64,000 nucleotides of DNA from Microthyrium microscopicum (GCA_010405405.1 MU004239.1:310001-374000), one strand, 5' to 3'. Positions 1 through 12,307 are shown, counted from the stretch's first letter. A program made the numbers and translations. The notes: generated by a model not told the origin, from the sequence alone.

Positions 1-2416
1 GAGCTCGACCGCGATCAAGTGTGGGAAGTGATTTTGAAAGTGGTTGGCTCATTAGCACCGGATCAACCCCAGGCTGCGTTGACAGAGGGAGAGCAGTAGT
101 AGTTATCGAGGTTTGAGCGGCAGCCAGTTGGCCTTGCAGGATGCTAGGTTCAGAATTGCTCTTGTTCTCTTTGGTTGTCGATAAAGGAGATCCCATTAGG
201 TCTTTATCCAGAGGAACCTTCCTGGTCGGGCTTACGTTATGTGAATCTTTTCGCCTTGCGCATTGGCAGTTCTTTGAGTCTGCGCATGTGCAAGGTTGCT
301 GATCCGATATTTTCTTTTGCCAGGTGATTTTGTTCTTTTCCAATTCGTCCACACTAAAGTGCATGGGAGGTAGAACATCAGTTACGCTTTCGAATAAGGG
401 ACGAGCAAATATATTCATAAAGCCCTGCTGGGACTCGCCAAGTTTGATCAAATCACCTACAACCGGTGGTCCACCAAACAGGCAAGTTGGTATTCCAAGC
501 TCAGCCTCCATGGAGCCTTGGTTCGCAAACTCCTCGGTTAATATGTTAGCCCACTGGTGTGCGCAAGGGAAGACTCGAGCCTTGCTTGAATTAGTACATT
601 TGTTATCATCAATTTGAGTTTGGAGACATACCACATTAGATATGTCTGCACACTTGATGAGCAGCCCACAAAGTAAATCGCGATACTCCTCCTTTTCCTT
701 GGCATTCCATGTATCCAATAACATTGCGTCATGCACCAATTTTTCCTGGAGGTTGCCCAAGTCCGCCATGTACTTAAAATGGAGACCCATATCTGTAGCC
801 AAGATATTGTTGATCATCAATCGGCGAAGTGTGGTATCTTTAAAAGCGGAAGGCCAATGGCGTCGTAAGATTTGCGAATATGCAGCGCAGTGAAAAGATT
901 CCAAAACAGAACGATCGTTGTAGAGCTGAGCAAGGGGAGCATTGAGCGAAACTAAGAAAAGATTGTTGACACCCGGATGCCCGACATCGTGACCAATGGC
1001 AGAAACTAAAAGAGTGAGGGCATCGAAAGGTTGCAACAGCGAGGCGATAGGTGAGGTCTTGGTAGGAACTGTGGTATGTGCAAATTCTGGTAATACCTGA
1101 AGTTGCAAAAGAAAAAAGAAGCAAGCTTGCATGACATCGACAGCGTGTCGGAAGTTGTGGTAGTGGACGAATTCGTTATATGCGCCTTGACATGCCTCAA
1201 GAAAGGGAATGAGTTGAGCTAGAATAGATTAGTGCAAATGTACACGGCCAGCCATAGGTTGCACGTACATGTAGGTATCCTCCATTTCTCCAGCTCGGGC
1301 ATTGACAAAGTGTGCTCCATCATGATGAGAGATGCATAGAGCAATTCGTCGTCTACCAAACTATGGGCAGAAAAGGACCAAGAGCCAACGGCTTTAGCAA
1401 CAGTTTCTTTCTGCGCATCGCTGAGATCTATGGATGATATATCCCTAGTTCTTACATTAGCCTAAAAAGTGGGAGAAGGGTTATTGCCAGTTATTTCTTA
1501 CCCTTGCGGAATGATATCGGCATCTTTTTCTGGGCTACAAATGCCACTCATGAGCCCAGACACCATTGCTTCGCGCAAATAAGCATACGGCTTTTCGTCA
1601 TCAACTCCAACCCATGAAAGTTTGCGATTGCGTTTGGAGGCCAGAAAAGCATGGTCTGCCTTACTAACGTCTTTGTAGGTGCGATATGCGTGCACCGCTA
1701 GTCCATGCGCATTAGGTTTTGACAACGGGCTCACCAGAACATCAACTGCCCCAGCGTCAATGAACCGGGTAAGTCGTACACTATCAAGCATGACCTGCGA
1801 TCCATGAACGCTCGGTGATGGAACATTTGCGGGTGCCCAGTCGCGCTCAAAGCCACTAACTACAGCGATAGGTATGACCAGCTTGGAAAACTTCTTGAAC
1901 TGAATCTCGGAAGCGATATGTCCCAGAAGACGCAACCCGTAGATATCTGTTGGTTCGGCGGTCGAATCAACGGTCATTGTTCGTATTAAGCCACGAGAAA
2001 AGGTTGGAGAAGGCGACCTTGTTTCTCTAGAGTATCTTTTTGTCTTGGCTTCTTCATCATACGGCACATCGATGAGAACAACGGTTGGAACACTGTCGCG
2101 TGAGGCTTCTTCGATTTCGGCTAATTTGGCCAGACAAGTGGACCCGGACGAGCACATATGGACTACTTGAAGTTAGAATGCGACATGGAGAACAGTGTAT
2201 GACAACAATACCAGTGGGAAAAGTAGATAGCAACGAATCCAAGGTCTCGTGTATTTCTGCTGCTTGTTTTCCTCCATCAGGTTTAAAGTAATCAGGCGCA
2301 TGATCACCATTTACTGGTTCTGAGCCTTCCAACGAAGACCCCGTGGAATTTCTTCGAGCAGTGTGGTCTCTTCCTCGTCTGTCGACATATATAATGTTGC
2401 ACGCTCCGTGTTCCAT
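1..2416 (-). CDS. PDE2: 3',5'-cyclic nucleotide phosphodiesterase (PDE2 type), 3' end outside the window
   Basis: Hydrolyses cAMP (or cGMP) to the 5'-monophosphate and so damps cAMP-PKA signalling. The ATG at 2416 opens the reading frame (start MEHGACNIIYVDRRG). Exons read as 2416-2212, 2162-1502, 1450-1269, 1218-632 and 580 to beyond base 1; the introns are 49-51 bp. The class I PDE signatures are visible in order: YHNFRHA in exon 4, then HDVGHPGVNN near base 980, then CADISN before the last intron. These supply the metal-binding His and Asp residues. The third acceptor was moved to 1451, because the nearer AG would bring in an in-frame stop. The tail after the catalytic domain is Ser/Thr-rich and stays open to the window edge, so the stop codon is not seen. 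Family assignment is firm; PDE2 (high-affinity) subtype rests on domain organisation. Confidence 0.93.
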
Positions 2417-3240
2417 GGCGCAGACGTTGTATGTGATTTTGTTGTTGTTGAGAATAAGTAATGTATGAACGCAGGTACTAAGCCAGTTGCGACGACCTCG
2501 GTGTGGACGTCAACAGAGAGTCCGGGGATGGTTGGGAGGAATGCGACAGCGATTGGATCAAGGATCCGGTAATGGACAACAGAAAGTATGATAGAGGAGC
2601 GCAACTTGATCGGATCAGGTCAAGTTTCCATATCATTTGGCGCCTCGACTAGCCTCGACAGTCGCACTGGGCAATTGGAGAGGTGAGATTCCTCGAGGCT
2701 GCAGGAACTGGCACGCGAGGCAAACCAGGCAGTTGTGTCAATGGAAAGAGTCGGCAATCCAGGGGAAGAGAGGATGCTCGCAGCCGGTCGAGTGCAGAAA
2801 GGTAGAGAATGCAAAGACGAGAGAGTAGGTGACGCGATGGCGGCGAGGTGAAACAAGGACGGCGGGTACCCGTGAAGTGCTCGAGGAAACGGGCGATGGC
2901 GTCTAGTGCAAAAAGGCTGGGCGGGCCGATTGAGACTGGAGAGAGGAAGTTGAGAGGGAGCAGGGCGAGAGGCAAGCAGGGAGATTGGGGCTAGTATGGA
3001 GCAGATATAGAGGAGAGATAGATGAGAGTTGTTAAGTTTGGGGAGATGTTTGAAGTGTTGGAGGAGGAGGTATGGAGAGAGGGAGTTTTGGAGGAGGAAT
3101 GGGAGAGCAAGAGCGGAGGAGATGACAGAGGGTGGAGGAAGGAGCACAGGGAGGTAGGTACCGAGAAGGGAAGGGGAACTTGGGCAATTTGGGGAAGGAA
3201 CTACTTGGATGGACTTGAAGTTGGGGAAAGAGCGAATTGA
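2417..3240. promoter_or_regulatory. Upstream region of the PDE gene with a long polypurine tract
   Basis: No gene is seen. From about 2640 to 3190 the plus strand is very rich in G and A, so the coding strand of the PDE gene is C/T-rich, as in many fungal promoters and 5' leaders. Long frames exist here on both strands, but they begin at non-ATG codons or have low-complexity composition that follows from the purine bias. Confidence 0.5.
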
Positions 3241-5962
3241 ATAATACTGGTGGCTCTTGCCGTTGAACTCTTACTTACGCTGCACAGTGCAGACTGCAGA
3301 GGCCCTTCCCTTGTAGTTTTTAGCTTGTAGCCTCTGGCCGTTACCACTTTGCGCGGCTCGCGAACCAGCCTCAAACTGCTAAAGTCAATCAACCCTGTCT
3401 GCAACCCCCAATTGATGCTTGCTGTGACTTGAACAATTGGGGAGAAGGATTATAAGCATAGCATTAAACCAATTTTGACTTCATAGTTGTCTTTTGATGG
3501 ATTGTATGATGACAGAGTACTCTGTATGTACGGAGGTACGGATAGGATTACGGATGCTGCACACGGGCAGGAGAGGGCAGCACAGGGGAGGCAGGAGCCT
3601 TCAAGGTTTGGGACTGGCCAGCTGAACGTTCCTTCCTTTCTTCTCTCAATGTCAGTAGTCACTCGTGCCTTCCTCTGTACCTTGCTTTACATCTACACTG
3701 TACAGGTACTTCGTAGAGCAACTTAGCTTTGTGCTCACAACCTCTCCATATAGTCTACAGTCCTGTATCTTTCAAACCCATCAATCGCTATTCAAGCCTA
3801 GCGTATCTTTGCTCTTTCGAGTCTCATTCAATCAAACCTTGTCTATACAATACTTGTACCCATTACTGCGTCGTTGGATTCGCATGAGGGGAAAAGCTCA
3901 CTAGAGCCCAGTATGCAAGCCGACGCCACTGCAACCACCAACTCGGCTTTGCCTGTCGAGTCCTTCTCACCCAGAATATCAAGCCCAATAATTGCCAACT
4001 GATATGTACTGACACCTACTACTCAATCCTTCATCATTCTGCTTTACCACCAACTGCCAACGCGAGCTATCAAAGTGATTCGGCGCATGGCGCATCAGTT
4101 GCATCTCGCTTTAAAACAGCCAGTTGTAAACCTGTGAGCCTTCAGAATCCACAGCAGGCTCAGCAGCCCATGATCCAAGTTCACTACCGAGCCTGTTGCA
4201 GACAGTTGCACAGCACTTCAAGACTCGGACGATATCTATCGTCCATCAAAGTGGTACAACACCATGAAGCTGTCGCAGGCTGGTAGATGTTGATCACTTC
4301 GTAACCCATGCATGGATTTCTTTCTTGGGCCCGCATCGAGCTGCAGCTGGCGCGACATTCTCCTCGCGAGTCCCTGGGACCGACCATTCAGAACCCGATT
4401 CTCCAAGAAGCTAGCTGTCGTTTCCCTCCCTTTTGGACGCTAGAGATGGAGAACACGTCAAGTCAGGCTTAGTCTGCCAGACTGGCCTCGAACGCCAACC
4501 TCCGCCTGACAAAGCCAATTGGTTCGTCCTGCCCATCACCAGCATTAGTGCATTCAGCTGCATCAAAATTCGCGTTTCCTGAGCGGTCAAAATCTCACAT
4601 CCCCGCTGCAAACGATCCTCTGGCGCTTTTAGCCCTCGACCAAGCTTCCATGTCCTCTTTGAACTGAATGGAATCGGCGTAGAAGCCTTCCATAGTCTTC
4701 CAGAAAATCCGGGGGTGGTTCTTGTCTTGCTAGCTGGCACCTCCACGAAATCCAACTCCCCCTTTACAGTTTACTCCTGGTTCATCGCATACAAGGCCAT
4801 ACAGGAAAGACTTCCCACAAAATGAATATCTGTTGTAAGTAATTATTGTGACATTCGACGAGCGACCAGCTACGAAGAAGACATTTATTTCTGTTCCCAA
4901 CCACATTGCTAAAGCTTAAAAGCTTTACACCTAGAGTACTCCTAGCTGCTGATCCTCATGAGTGCCAGAACAATTAATTCCCACACATATAGCAAATATA
5001 TTGATCTAATCCATGTCCATCACCATTCACTGTATATACTATTACACTTTTCTTAGGAGCAGGGCTTTTGATCTGGCCTTGTTTGTTCCCAAAACATAAG
5101 AACTCTCCAACTCTCCAATCTCGTCAGCTTCTGCTCATTCCACCACAAGCTCTAAACATAGATCTTGAAAAGCCCACCAGCTGAGGTAGCTTCAGATAGC
5201 TCATGCGCAAACCCCATTCAAAAGATAGCATAATTATTCTACCAAGCTCTCTTCGCGGGAACTAATCCGATTAGTGGATGCCATGCAGTGGGGCTAACAC
5301 GATATTTTGCCAAAACCTGCCATCTCAAGCTCTCAGCTCATCTAAGAAACCGCATCCGACGAATATGATGCAGTATCCGATGAGTTTTACACCAGACCAT
5401 AATTTGCCCAATGCACACTTGCAAAAGACCAGTCAGAACCCTACAAAGAACCTCCAATAATTCCGTTGTCCATAATCGCATATTACGCTGTGACATGGAC
5501 AGACGTAGCTAAAGCCGCTAAGTGGTCCTCGCTTGGTCTTAGCTTGTTTCGGAAGGCTTCTGGAAACATTCCACGGCCGTTCGGGAGGGCTTCTATAGAT
5601 CTTCCATTTTGGTGCACGAGCCTGGTTATTTCGTTGGCCCAACCTCCTGCAGTCGTGATCGAATGTTTACGTTCTTCGATTGTTCAATATTTGGGCGTCT
5701 TTATCTAGCTTGCTAACGAACTCTAAGAACTGCGCACATAATTCACCTATGGGGATGTAAGAGCTTGGAAACAACGTAATGATGAAAGGTTTGCATGGTA
5801 TCTTCTCAGTGGTATGGTAGGTGATCGTTGCCATCACCGTCTTCGCGTATCGCCGATATCCGGTGCTCAGTATGGAGTACCGTGCCGTTATTCTACGTGC
5901 TAAAAGAAAAAGATGCTTGGTCTCTTGGTGTGTGGCCCCAAGCCAAAATTTGAGGATTCATC
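3241..5962. other. Gene-poor stretch with a possible gene relic at 3913-4283
   Basis: No intact gene is supported. An ATG at 3913 (plus strand) opens a 29-codon frame ending at 4002. It is followed in another frame by about 90 open codons (4002-4283) of Ser/Ala/Gln-rich, protein-like sequence. Further short open pieces follow to about 4830 without a consistent frame or credible splice sites. This could be a decayed host gene or a leader with short uORFs. The rest, 4830-5962, shows nothing recognisable. Confidence 0.3.
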
Positions 5963-6318
5963 TTGGAGAAATTGCTAGTGTTCTTGTGTTGCTGTGGCTT
6001 AATCCTTCTCCTTGGATTATTGGCATCACAAGATTGTGATGGACGATACGATGTTCCAGGAATTCTTGATGAATCCTGCAACGATAGAATACTGCATGAA
6101 GAAGGCGCTCGACTGACCTTTGGAAATGTACAAAATTGCGTAAAAGAAGTCATGTTGAAGGACGGGCAGACAATAACATTGGTCATACATTATGATAAAT
6201 CAGATACGGAACCTCAGAATATGGACGTTCAAAATAATGGTTTGGTATGCCTAACATTTTTTTTTTCAAAATTTATATCTACTAATCGTATTTTGGCCTC
6301 CAGGTATCTGAGAGATAG
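5963..6318 (+). pseudogene. Possible small secreted-protein gene lacking a start codon
   Basis: The frame begins with a strongly hydrophobic, signal-peptide-like stretch (LLVFLCCCGLILLLGLLA) followed by a hydrophilic region with three Cys and many acidic residues. A good intron (6245-6303: GTATGC donor, CTAATC branch, CCTCCAG acceptor) joins to a short last exon ending at TAG 6316-6318. The in-frame codon before the hydrophobic block is a TTG, and a stop lies just upstream, so no ATG is available in this exon. Either the start sits in an unseen upstream exon or the gene has lost it. No family was recognised. Confidence 0.3.
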
Positions 6319-6454
6319 AATCTGGGCCACTTTCTGCGCCTTCTATTAGCGCTGGTTAAAACCTACATCTACACCCTCGGTGTACGATATCCTCATTCCG
6401 TGTCGCGTCGTCTAACTTCGTTGCTACTTCAGTCTCCTATAGCATCCCTTCATC

Positions 6455-7279
6455 TTACTCAACCTCCTGGTCTTCCTCCAAGTAGATCACTCTCTCCTTG
6501 AACGATCTCTTCACCTTCTTCCTACCATCCCGTCTCTCTTTCACCTCTCTACTCTTCACCCCCAACATCATTTTCCGCCGTCTTCCAATCTCCTGCTCCA
6601 TCCGCGCTCTCTCTCCATGACCAACATCATACCTCAGCGGCAAACAAACCTGCAACAGCTCACCTTCCTCACACCCCCAATACCGGTATGTCATACGCGT
6701 CTGATTCACTGAGGCCGCAAATACCTGATATGCGATGCCATTCGGCTTTGGCTGAGCACGCACTGTCTGAACAGGCGGTGGAAAATCCGACCAGCGCACG
6801 CGGAACTCACGCTCCGGGACGGGCAGATTTGGCGCAAAGCGTATATGGCCTGGTGTGCCATGCGCTGGTAATGGTGGAGTAGGTATGTCGGCAAGTGCCT
6901 GTAGGGCGCGAGTTGATGGGATGGTGGTGCAGTTTTGGAGGGGGAGATGGCGGTAGTCGATTTTATGTTCGGGTCCAACTTCGCCGTCGTTATGGTAGCG
7001 TCGGGCGATGGGAGAGAGGGGAGGTTGTTGGGGGATTGGATCTGGTGTTGGATCTGGACTGGTGGACTTTGATTGACTGAAGAGATTCGAGAATGAGTTG
7101 AGCCAGTATGTGAGGCTTATGGTGGTTGACTGTTGATCTGACATTGGAGAGGTGGTCATATTGGCGCTGAAGGTAGGCGAGATGCCAGTGATGGTGCTGG
7201 ATAATGGATCTTTTGATGTAGTCTCAGATCTCCTTGAGAGAGCCAAGGCACGGTGCCGACAGTGTAGAACCATATTCAT
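6455..7279 (-). CDS. Hypothetical protein, 274 aa, intronless
   Basis: A single uninterrupted frame from ATG at 7279 to the stop at 6455. The frame stays open upstream of this ATG but only through non-ATG codons, so 7279 is the first usable start. The N-terminal half is Ser/Thr/Pro-rich and looks disordered. The C-terminal half has a more folded composition (short motifs RVRWSDFPPPV and TYRYWGCEEGEL) and ends in a strongly basic region followed by an acidic tail EEDQEVE, which might suit a nuclear protein. No known domain was recognised. Frame length and amino-acid composition support coding, but no splice or homology evidence confirms it. Confidence 0.55.
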   Translation of the reverse strand: MNMVLHCRHRALALSRRSETTSKDPLSSTITGISPTFSANMTTSPMSDQQSTTISLTYWLNSFSNLFSQSKSTSPDPTPDPIPQQPPLSPIARRYHNDGEVGPEHKIDYRHLPLQNCTTIPSTRALQALADIPTPPLPAHGTPGHIRFAPNLPVPEREFRVRWSDFPPPVQTVRAQPKPNGIAYQVFAASVNQTRMTYRYWGCEEGELLQVCLPLRYDVGHGERARMEQEIGRRRKMMLGVKSREVKERRDGRKKVKRSFKERVIYLEEDQEVE

Positions 7280-8073
7280 AGATTCTGTGCGCTGAATTTG
7301 TAGTTGGGTAATAGTCGTCAGTGAATAGCTGAGTTTGACCCAACTTGTTACTGGATGTGGTTGTGGTGGACTCAAGCGGGAGGTTACAATCAGTTTCCGT
7401 AATGAGATAATGGTGAGGTATCGAGTTCTATGTTTGGATGCCAGTTTTGGGATTGAAGTGATCTTTGCAGTTTCTTATAGCAATGCTGCTCAATTTGTGA
7501 TGGTCTTGGTCCTGATCTGTACCATGGTACGGTTAAGATTTATCCAACCACGGGTTCTATAGTGATCAAGGTGAATCTCGTCAATAACCAAGTACTATTA
7601 TCCAAGTTTTGATCTTCCGGCGAAACCATGAGTAGCTGTTAACCTGTTAATTGGTACTTGAGGTGGACATTACCGTTTTCCGGAAGTCACTTATCATACC
7701 TCCTATGTCCTGGTGGGTATAGGCGCTTGTTGTTTCCTGGCAATTGAAAATCCTTCATGGCGTATCTCCATATGAACGAAAACGATTATATAGATACTTT
7801 TGACTTGTGTTGCGAAACCCATCTCATTCGATTTTGATCATGAGAAACCGAGGTACGTGACTGAACGAAGCTATAGGAATACAAGTAAGCCAACACTTGA
7901 AGAAAAGGTAGTAATACTTCATTATTATACTGAGACCACAATGATAATAGGAACGTGAAAGAATTGCTGCAGAATGCCTGTTCAAAATGTTCTCATCATG
8001 CTCAAGTCATGGTATCATATCGCCAGCCTGCTGAATCCATTTTCTATCCATAACGCCAAAAAATGAGGAAAGT
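7280..8073. other. Intergenic region between two minus-strand genes
   Basis: About 0.8 kb with no gene seen. It must contain the promoter of the hypothetical gene ending at 6455 and the 3' end of the DUF3602 gene. A moderately AT-rich stretch lies around 7560-8050. Confidence 0.5.
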
Positions 8074-8558
8074 TCACTTCTTTAGTCCAACCTTTTCAAG
8101 CACGGTGTTCACCCCCTTCTTGACCTCACGCTCAATCTCCGTACTTCGTCTCTTATTGCTGTCCTTGGCTTTCTGCTTCTCTTGTTCCGACAGAGAGGCT
8201 ACGTTTGCTGCACCTCCACGACCAATATGAAAGTTCGCTTCTGGTTTGGTGGTTGCTGCAATTTCAACGTCTTGAGCTGCTCGAGCGACTTCCGGGCGAG
8301 TCTTGTCGTTTTTCGCAATGTTACCACTGCCTCCTCGGCCGGTAGTGTATTTCTCGGACTTGATCGTTGGTGTTTCTAGATCTTTAACTCCAGCGGATGG
8401 CCGGCGGTCTTTGCCCATATTTCCTGCATCTTGCTTAGTATCGAGATGATGATTACGAGCACTAGTTACCAACCTGCACCTCCACGACCATGGGAGAGTG
8501 TACGAGCGTTTGACGATGATTCGTCCGCAAGGGTTGGTCGAGCGCGTGTCTCAATCAT
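8074..8558 (-). CDS. DUF3602 / Par32-like protein, 144 aa
   Basis: Two exons, 8558-8474 and 8423-8074, joined across a 50-bp intron (GTTGGT donor, CTAAG branch, GCAG acceptor); together they give 145 codons including the stop. The protein carries three copies of the family motif: HGRGGAGN (formed across the splice junction), TGRGGSGN and IGRGGAAN. A Lys/Glu-rich, probably helical C-terminus follows (EIEREVKKGVNTVLEKVGLKK, split here for length as EIEREVKKGV and NTVLEKVGLKK). GRGG repeats define DUF3602, which includes yeast Par32/Amu1, a TORC1- and Npr1-linked inhibitor of ammonium transporters. Family membership is clear from the repeats; the Par32 function is only inferred. The rest of the protein is polar and looks unstructured. 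Confidence 0.85.
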
Positions 8559-9338
8559 CTTGAATTCTAGAGTGTAGTTGTCTGGATTGGAGGATCTGAT
8601 GGGTAGAATCCAAGAAAGAAACTTCGCCAGTCACTAATAAGGCTTTGGCAAAACGCTAAACGAGGCCGGGACAGTAAATCACAGAGCTTGAATGGGTCAA
8701 AGGCAGGAAATGAAGATGCCAAATAACCAAATTATATTCAGTGGTGGTTTCAACGTTCTCTTACGACGACACGAAGACTTTATGCGGAGTGCGCAACTCT
8801 CTGGTCATACACCCGACCGCTGACGTCTTGTCTTCTTAAAAATCCCATCAGACGACGTGATCTAACACGTTCTCTCATTTTCAATTTAAAGAAACCAATC
8901 CAGCTTCACCGCTGCGCTGGTGGCCGGAGGCTAGCAGGAGAGCAGCTGGTTAAGGAGCAAGCTATTACGTGATAAAATGCATCTCTGCAAGGCTCCGCAG
9001 AGGCTGTGAACAGCTTGAGACCAGTCAACTAACTTGGCAAGCTTGTCCGACCAGGTTCCAGCTCTTTGGAGTTTTCCTTGGTAGCCTAAGGAATACCAGA
9101 AGTTTGGTAATGGAAAAGGGTCTTCTTAGTGGATCTCTGCTTCAAGGGAATGGTATTTTTAGGGAATCGAGAAAATTCATCGGCAAGTTTGAAAAGCCCT
9201 ACAAAGTCAAGCAATATGTCAACCGAGGTGGGTTTTGCCAGAGCTTGAAGAAATACGGAGCTCAAGGCAGTTTATTCATCAGTTAGCCTTTTGAATACAG
9301 TATTCGTGGGATTGAGTCCCTGAGAATATTCTGGGTTA
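8559..9338. other. Intergenic region upstream of the DUF3602 gene
   Basis: About 0.8 kb without a supported gene. A 105-codon frame on the plus strand (8969-9286) begins at GTG, not ATG, and its product matches nothing I know. It ends at the transposon target site. Confidence 0.45.
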
Positions 9339-9347
9339 TACGCAAAG
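9339..9347 (+). repeat. Target-site duplication (left copy) of the MULE, TACGCAAAG
   Basis: The nine bases immediately before the left terminal inverted repeat are TACGCAAAG. The identical nine bases follow the right terminal repeat at 12400-12408. A 9-bp duplication is the size typical of Mutator-like elements. Confidence 0.9.
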
Positions 9348-9439
9348 GGGACTTGCTAAACGGCCCCTACTTTCCAGCTAATCTGCCCATGGTTTCCAGC
9401 TAATCTGCCCCTATAGTATCCAAAGCCAAGATATTCTGA
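9348..9439 (+). repeat. Left terminal inverted repeat of the MULE
   Basis: Begins GGGACTTGCTAAACGGCC and is matched in reverse complement by 12308-12399. The inner part shows mostly C/T and G/A differences between the two copies. Inside it the 18-base unit TTTCCAGCTAATCTGCCC is repeated in tandem with a 22-bp period (9371 and 9393), which may be a doubled transposase-binding site. Confidence 0.88.
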
Positions 9440-11127
9440 AGCTATTCCTAAATAGGAAGTTCGTAATAAAATTCATAGTATTCTAGTGGTACTAAAGCAT
9501 AATTTTAGTATCTAAAGATCTAATATTTAGAAAGCTAAAATACTAAAACTACGCTAGTAGCTTTAAAGCTATAATCCTAAGGAATCTATAATTTTAGGCG
9601 TAAAACTATAAGATCTATAGAATCCTAACTATACAACATCTCTTTACTATTTTTAAAGCATAAAATAATTATTCCATAACGTATCTTAACCCCGTTTTTA
9701 GTATAGTAATAAAATAATTATTCCACATCCTATCCTAACCCTATTTTAGTATAGCAATATTATAATTACTTGCCTTAAGCTCATCCTTTACAAGATCTAC
9801 ACCTTCTACAAGATCCACGCCCTCTATGCCCTTCACGTTATAATATTAGTTAAGCTAAAGTAGCCTAAAGAGCTATAATTTAACAGCGTAATTCTGCTAT
9901 CTCAAGATCTTTATCTGCTATAATATTCTTACAGACGCGCGTTAAAGGCTTAATAACGTGCTTCTTACGTTATAGAGCTTTAGCCTAATTAGTATCTTTA
10001 GCCTAATTAATATCTTTAGCTAAGTCAACAGCCTAAACAGGATCTAATAGAGCTTTAAGAATCGCGTTAATATCCTCAAAATCCTTATTAGAGTCCTCCT
10101 TAATTACTACAAGCGTTAATAAAGTTATTATAGCTAAATTACTACTATTTAACGCTACTAGAGTTACATTCTTACGAGGGCGTCCCTATTTATATTTTAA
10201 AAGTGCTATTAAAGATGCTATTAAAGGTATTAGCGCCATTAAAGATGCTAAAGATGCTAAAGCCGTTAAAGTAACATTTATCTCCTAAAACGAGAGATCT
10301 TAACGAGTAGAAGTAACTATTTTGTTAGCTTACGGATAACTATTACTACGCATATTATTTAGTAGTAGAACTCATAGAATTTAAGGACACTTAGGCTCTA
10401 GTAAGAATCCTAAAGTAGAAATAGTATCTTATAATTTTTCTTAAGGTCGTTCATAGTATTAGTATAAATCAACGTTAGATCTATTAATAGTCTACTTAGA
10501 ATTTTATATGTAGCGATCTTAAATATAATAGTAATAAGGTAGCCTAAATACTAAGGTAAAGACGCCGCTATAAGGATCAGAATAGGTTAGATTTTTGGCT
10601 AAAAGATACTAATTGGCGATTATGTTAAGGGCGTAGTTTAAGATAGCTTAGTAAATACGTAGTAATAGTATTAGAATAACTAAAGGTTAAAGTTAAGAAG
10701 AGATTTAAAGCGCATCTTTTGCTATAGCTTTTTGAATAGCGTTAATAGCTAAATATATCTATTTCTTATAAATGTTAATAATAATATTAAGATTAGCTCG
10801 CGAGCTAACTAACTAGAGTTTAATTACGTCGTAAAGACCCTTAAGTAGTAATATAGTAATAATACCAAAATAGCAAGAATCCTTAAGCTAGGCCTTATAG
10901 AAGTCTTCTTTAATAGTCAACTAAGTATTACGAAGATAGGATAATAACTCCTATTAGTTACTAAACTTGCTAACAAAGCTTAACTATATAGTATTATGCA
11001 TTTTTATAGAGTACGCGCTTACGATATCTTACTATATTAATATTATAGTATTTTAGTCCTAAATTGCAGTATTAAAGGCTATTAAACCTAATAGACAACC
11101 AACAGTACTAAATATAGTTCATAATTA

Positions 11128-11420
11128 AGCTTTAACCGCGCGGTTAACATAAAAGAGGCATAAAATCTATTAAACTTCTAGGAATTCAACCTTAACGGCG
11201 GTCTTTAAAGTAGGACATTTATTAATTAGAATGACGTTTAGCGATTTTAACCCGTTATATTAAACACGCTAGTTAAATACGTAAAGAGCCTATATATATT
11301 TAGGAATCCCTTCGCTAAAGAGGAAGGCAAATCCTATAGAGAAGTATTAATTAGTTAGTATAGCGCTAGTAAGGTAAAATAATAGTATATTATATTAATT
11401 TATATAGTATATTAAGTCTA
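11128..11420 (-). pseudogene. Core of the decayed MULE transposase
   Basis: On the minus strand this stretch translates into the conserved middle of a MULE transposase, interrupted by several stops. The order follows the family: a degenerate D-x-TYKTN-like segment (about 11385-11420), then the FAFL segment (about 11307-11334), then a VILINKCPTLKTAV segment resembling VIVTDRELALxNAI, then the LCLFYVNRAVKA segment (about 11128-11160) resembling LCxWHINKAV. The host gene set offers no alternative reading. Confidence 0.8.
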
Positions 11421-12307
11421 TTAATAAGATATCTAGATAGGATTAAAACATCTTAATTTGCTCCATTATTATAAAGAATATAGCCTTCAATATACCGTTA
11501 ATAATAAGTACTTTAGCAATCTACTCTTCTTCTTCTTTAAAGGTATTTATTATAGCTTCTAATAGGGTACGTTTACAAAGGTATAGTTTCTTCTCTTTTT
11601 AAAGAAGATTAGAGAGATCTTTTATTTTAAATATAGTTCTTCTCTTATTATTAATTAAGCCTATTAAATAGCGAGTTAGAATACTATTATTTATAGAATT
11701 AAGGATTTATTACTTAATATCATTCTTCTTTAAATTAGCGTAACGGTTTAATACGTATATAGAAAGATTACGCAAGGGATTATAATTATATTATTTAAAA
11801 TAAATATTGAAGGACCACTAGTATATTATATTATCTTTACGAATATTATATCTTTAAGGGTAATCTCGCTTCTTTAAGCCTATATTCTTTTAGATTCTAG
11901 TAGAGGTAGAATTATACTTGTAAGTAAGGTTATATTTTAAGTAATATATATGTTTTTTAGCGATAATATTTAGTATAGTGCCATTAGGCTTTAATTAATA
12001 ATAATTAATAGCATACCTATACAATTAGCTATAATTTCGTATTACTTTAATTATAGCTTTAAAGGTTAGCTAAATACTGTCTAGAGGATTAAGGATTAGA
12101 ATTAGCATTATGTATAGTTATAATATTATAATATTATTGTAATATTAAGGAATTTTATTATAATAACGTAAAGTAAACCTTAAAGTTAGGACTTAAGGAA
12201 TTATTACGTAGGTCTTAACGCTAGTAGTTGCCCCGCTATAATATAGCTCAGGCTAAGCTTAATGTAGATAGAACTAGTCTACCTTTAGTTAGTGTTAGGG
12301 TATCTTG

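Noticed and set aside
2620-3147. Minus-strand 175-codon frame
   Set aside because: Composition follows from the polypyrimidine tract; low complexity, no domain, and it lies upstream of the PDE start.
8969-9286. Plus-strand 105-codon frame
   Set aside because: Starts at GTG with no ATG; no domain or splice support.
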